From an uncultured Anaerolineales bacterium (GTDB lineage Bacteria; Chloroflexota; Anaerolineae; Anaerolineales; Villigracilaceae): a stretch of DNA of 33,803 nucleotides. The position numbers and the translations under genes are program-made. Location of the stretch: positions 1-33,803 of the forward strand of contig CALFXA010000245.1 in NCBI GenBank assembly GCA_937928015.1. The letters are read 5' to 3'. Positions 32,608 through 33,803 of this stretch are shown piece after piece. Position 1 is the first letter of the stretch, and every line of letters starts with the position of its first letter. A model generated the notes under the pieces. It had not been told where the DNA came from. It saw only the letters and a program-made list of their open reading frames with translations, and did not search any database.

Positions 32608-33451
32608 AAGCGTGACTTTCTTGTTTCATGCGGCGCCGATATAACACCCAGCCTGCCAGACCAAACAGCAGGGAGACCAAGAGTCCTTCGTTGGTAGGGG
32701 TGAGGATCGTGCCCAGCGGACCATCCACGTGAATGAAACCATTGATTAGCAACGGCATGCTCAATGCGTTGATGACGTTGTGCAGAACGAACACGGGCCA
32801 GACGGATTTGCTGATGAGCCGCAGTTCGCCGAACAGGACCGCGGTGGGGAACATGACGATGTAACCCATGAACAGAAACACAGGCAGGCTGACGGTGATG
32901 GCGCTGTTCAGGGTCTGGCGGTCGAGGTAGTAGAAGTAGTAGGGCAGGTGCCAGGTCATCCACAGCAGGCTGACGATGAGATGGTTCAACATCGGGGGGA
33001 TTCTGGCCGCGTCGAGGCGGGGGGTGAGGTAGCCGCGCCAGGCGAATTCTTCGAAGATGTTCTTCATCAGCGAGCCGACCAACATGACGCCCGCGGCGGA
33101 GAGATACGCGTCGAGGCCCTGCGCGGCGAAGCCATCCGCGTGGACGACGCCCAGGAGCGCACCCAGCACAAAGGTCAGCAGCGCGGCCAGCGGATAGACC
33201 AGGATCGACACCAGGTACCAGATCCAGCCTGAGGGCAGGGCCAGCCCGAAGCCCGCGTCCTTCCAGCCATCCCCACCGAAGGCCCGCAGCAGAATCCCCG
33301 CCAGCGCGGGCGTGGTCAGCCAGACCAGCACCCCCAGGCTTTGCATGGGCGGCTGGGTGTTGCCTGTGACTTGGTTGAGCCAAATGCCCAGCCAGCCGCC
33401 GCCCACGGTGAAGAGCGCGACGATGAGGATATTGCGGATGTTTTTGTTCAT
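32606..33451 (-). CDS. CPBP-family intramembrane metalloprotease (Abi/CAAX-like)
   Basis: 281 residues, about eight membrane segments. The CPBP catalytic motifs are present: EEFAWRGYL with Glu134, Glu135 and Arg139, then His168 in LLWMTWHLPYY, then His224 and Asn228 in LHNVIN. These coordinate the metal of a membrane-embedded protease related to CAAX prenyl endopeptidase Rce1. Bacterial members are linked to bacteriocin immunity, antimicrobial-peptide self-protection or membrane signalling; the substrate here is unknown. The start ATG overlaps the PadR-type gene stop by ATGA, and an AGGAAATTC site precedes it, so the two are one operon and the regulator probably controls the protease. Confidence 0.9.
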   Translation of the reverse strand: MNKNIRNILIVALFTVGGGWLGIWLNQVTGNTQPPMQSLGVLVWLTTPALAGILLRAFGGDGWKDAGFGLALPSGWIWYLVSILVYPLAALLTFVLGALLGVVHADGFAAQGLDAYLSAAGVMLVGSLMKNIFEEFAWRGYLTPRLDAARIPPMLNHLIVSLLWMTWHLPYYFYYLDRQTLNSAITVSLPVFLFMGYIVMFPTAVLFGELRLISKSVWPVFVLHNVINALSMPLLINGFIHVDGPLGTILTPTNEGLLVSLLFGLAGWVLYRRRMKQESHA

Positions 33452-33756
33452 GAATTTCCTATGTGGATGGAATAGTCCTTGCGCTCGATGCGTTCGATGG
33501 CGGAGGTCAGCCAGGCGGCGATGGATTGGTTGTTGACGTAGCCCGCTTCGAGCGTGAGCACCGACAGGAACACTGCGCGCGGATCGTCGACCTTGCTGGG
33601 CGTTTTCTGCACGGACTGGAAGACCGCCTCGTAGACGGCCAGCCGCTCCTGAGTGGACCTCAGGCGCTGACGCATCACGTTCAGCAGTTCGTCGTCGGAG
33701 AGCTGCCCGCCGAAATAGACCTGGATCAGGAACGGCTCGCGGTCGTCCTGCTCGGG
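33448..33756 (-). CDS. PadR-family transcriptional regulator, C-terminal fragment
   Basis: The real frame is open from the stop at 33448 to 33756, where genomic sequence ends. It reads EPFLIQVYFGGQLSDDELLNVM, then RQRLRSTQERLAVYEAVFQSVQ, a charged helix pattern, ending in RKDYSIHIGNS. This matches the C-terminal coiled-coil dimerisation domain (Vir_C type) of PadR regulators (...FFG..LS..E...); the winged-helix DNA-binding half is missing. The GTG at 33678 is not a true start. It overlaps the CPBP gene, and PadR genes often control an adjacent membrane protein. The family call is reasonable but rests on the C-terminal domain only. Confidence 0.65.
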   Translation of the reverse strand, partial: PEQDDREPFLIQVYFGGQLSDDELLNVMRQRLRSTQERLAVYEAVFQSVQKTPSKVDDPRAVFLSVLTLEAGYVNNQSIAAWLTSAIERIERKDYSIHIGNS

Positions 33757-33803
33757 AGATCGGAAGAGCGTCGTGTAGGGAAAGAGTGTAGATCTCGGTG
33801 GTC
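33757..33803. other. Illumina sequencing adapter (artefact)
   Basis: The last 47 bases begin AGATCGGAAGAGC and continue as the reverse complement of the Illumina TruSeq universal adapter (GTCGTGTAGGGAAAGAGTGT, then AGATCTCGGTGGTC). On minus it is in frame with the PadR fragment and encodes the well-known contaminant peptide containing SFPTRRSS. It is not biological. Confidence 0.97.

Noticed and set aside
1..33803. CRISPR arrays, prophage, insertion sequences, rRNA or tRNA genes
   Set aside because: No regularly spaced direct repeats, transposase or phage proteins, rRNA segments or tRNA cloverleaves were recognised on reading through; short palindromes are the only repeat structures seen.

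Overview
The window looks like one end of a contig from a GC-rich (about 58-60%), Gram-positive-like bacterium, most plausibly a member of the Chloroflexota (Anaerolineae). This assignment is inference. It rests on gene content (sugar-polymer hydrolases, an LSAC-type lipoprotein xylanase, two tungsten-type aldehyde:ferredoxin oxidoreductases), on start codons lying directly behind -10 boxes, and on the short intergenic palindromes. No rRNA or other taxonomic marker is present. The last 47 bases are Illumina adapter, not genome.

Layout. (1) Positions 1-4777, plus strand: a glycan operon with a GH127-type beta-L-arabinofuranosidase (5' truncated), a SnoaL/NTF2-like protein, a DUF2804 protein and a GH2 glycosidase. 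It converges on a minus-strand GH10 xylanase-like lipoprotein (4854-6830). (2) Positions 6980-11731, housekeeping: an RluB/RsuA-type pseudouridine synthase on plus, then on minus a CBS-CBS-ACT protein, an M20 peptidase, a VTT/DedA-like membrane protein, a cyclophilin and uridine kinase. (3) Positions 11795-32568: about 20.8 kb with every gene on plus. The order is Lrp regulator, GSA-AT-like aminotransferase, omega-aminotransferase, MmsA-type aldehyde dehydrogenase, putrescine aminotransferase, PotABCD, a second Lrp regulator, a saccharopine-dehydrogenase-like protein, an APC permease resembling polyamine-uptake transporters, an aldehyde:ferredoxin oxidoreductase, a GABA-type aminotransferase, a second GSA-AT-like aminotransferase and a second aldehyde:ferredoxin oxidoreductase. 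(4) Positions 32606-33756, minus strand: a PadR-type regulator fragment overlapping a CPBP membrane protease gene.

The main result is block 3, which reads as a dedicated polyamine and omega-amino-acid catabolic island. Polyamines would enter through PotABCD and perhaps the APC permease. PatA would convert putrescine to 4-aminobutanal. The omega-aminotransferase plus MmsA pair would take beta-alanine (from aminopropyl groups) to acetyl-CoA. The GABA-type aminotransferase would produce succinate semialdehyde. No ordinary aminobutyraldehyde or succinate-semialdehyde dehydrogenase is visible. The two aldehyde:ferredoxin oxidoreductases are therefore candidates for those steps, saving electrons as reduced ferredoxin. 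The individual family calls are strong; the pathway is inference.

Other points of note: a dispersed palindromic repeat lies in frame inside the GH2 coding sequence; several different intergenic palindromes occur, two of one family upstream of aminotransferase genes; and at least three genes appear to make leaderless mRNAs.
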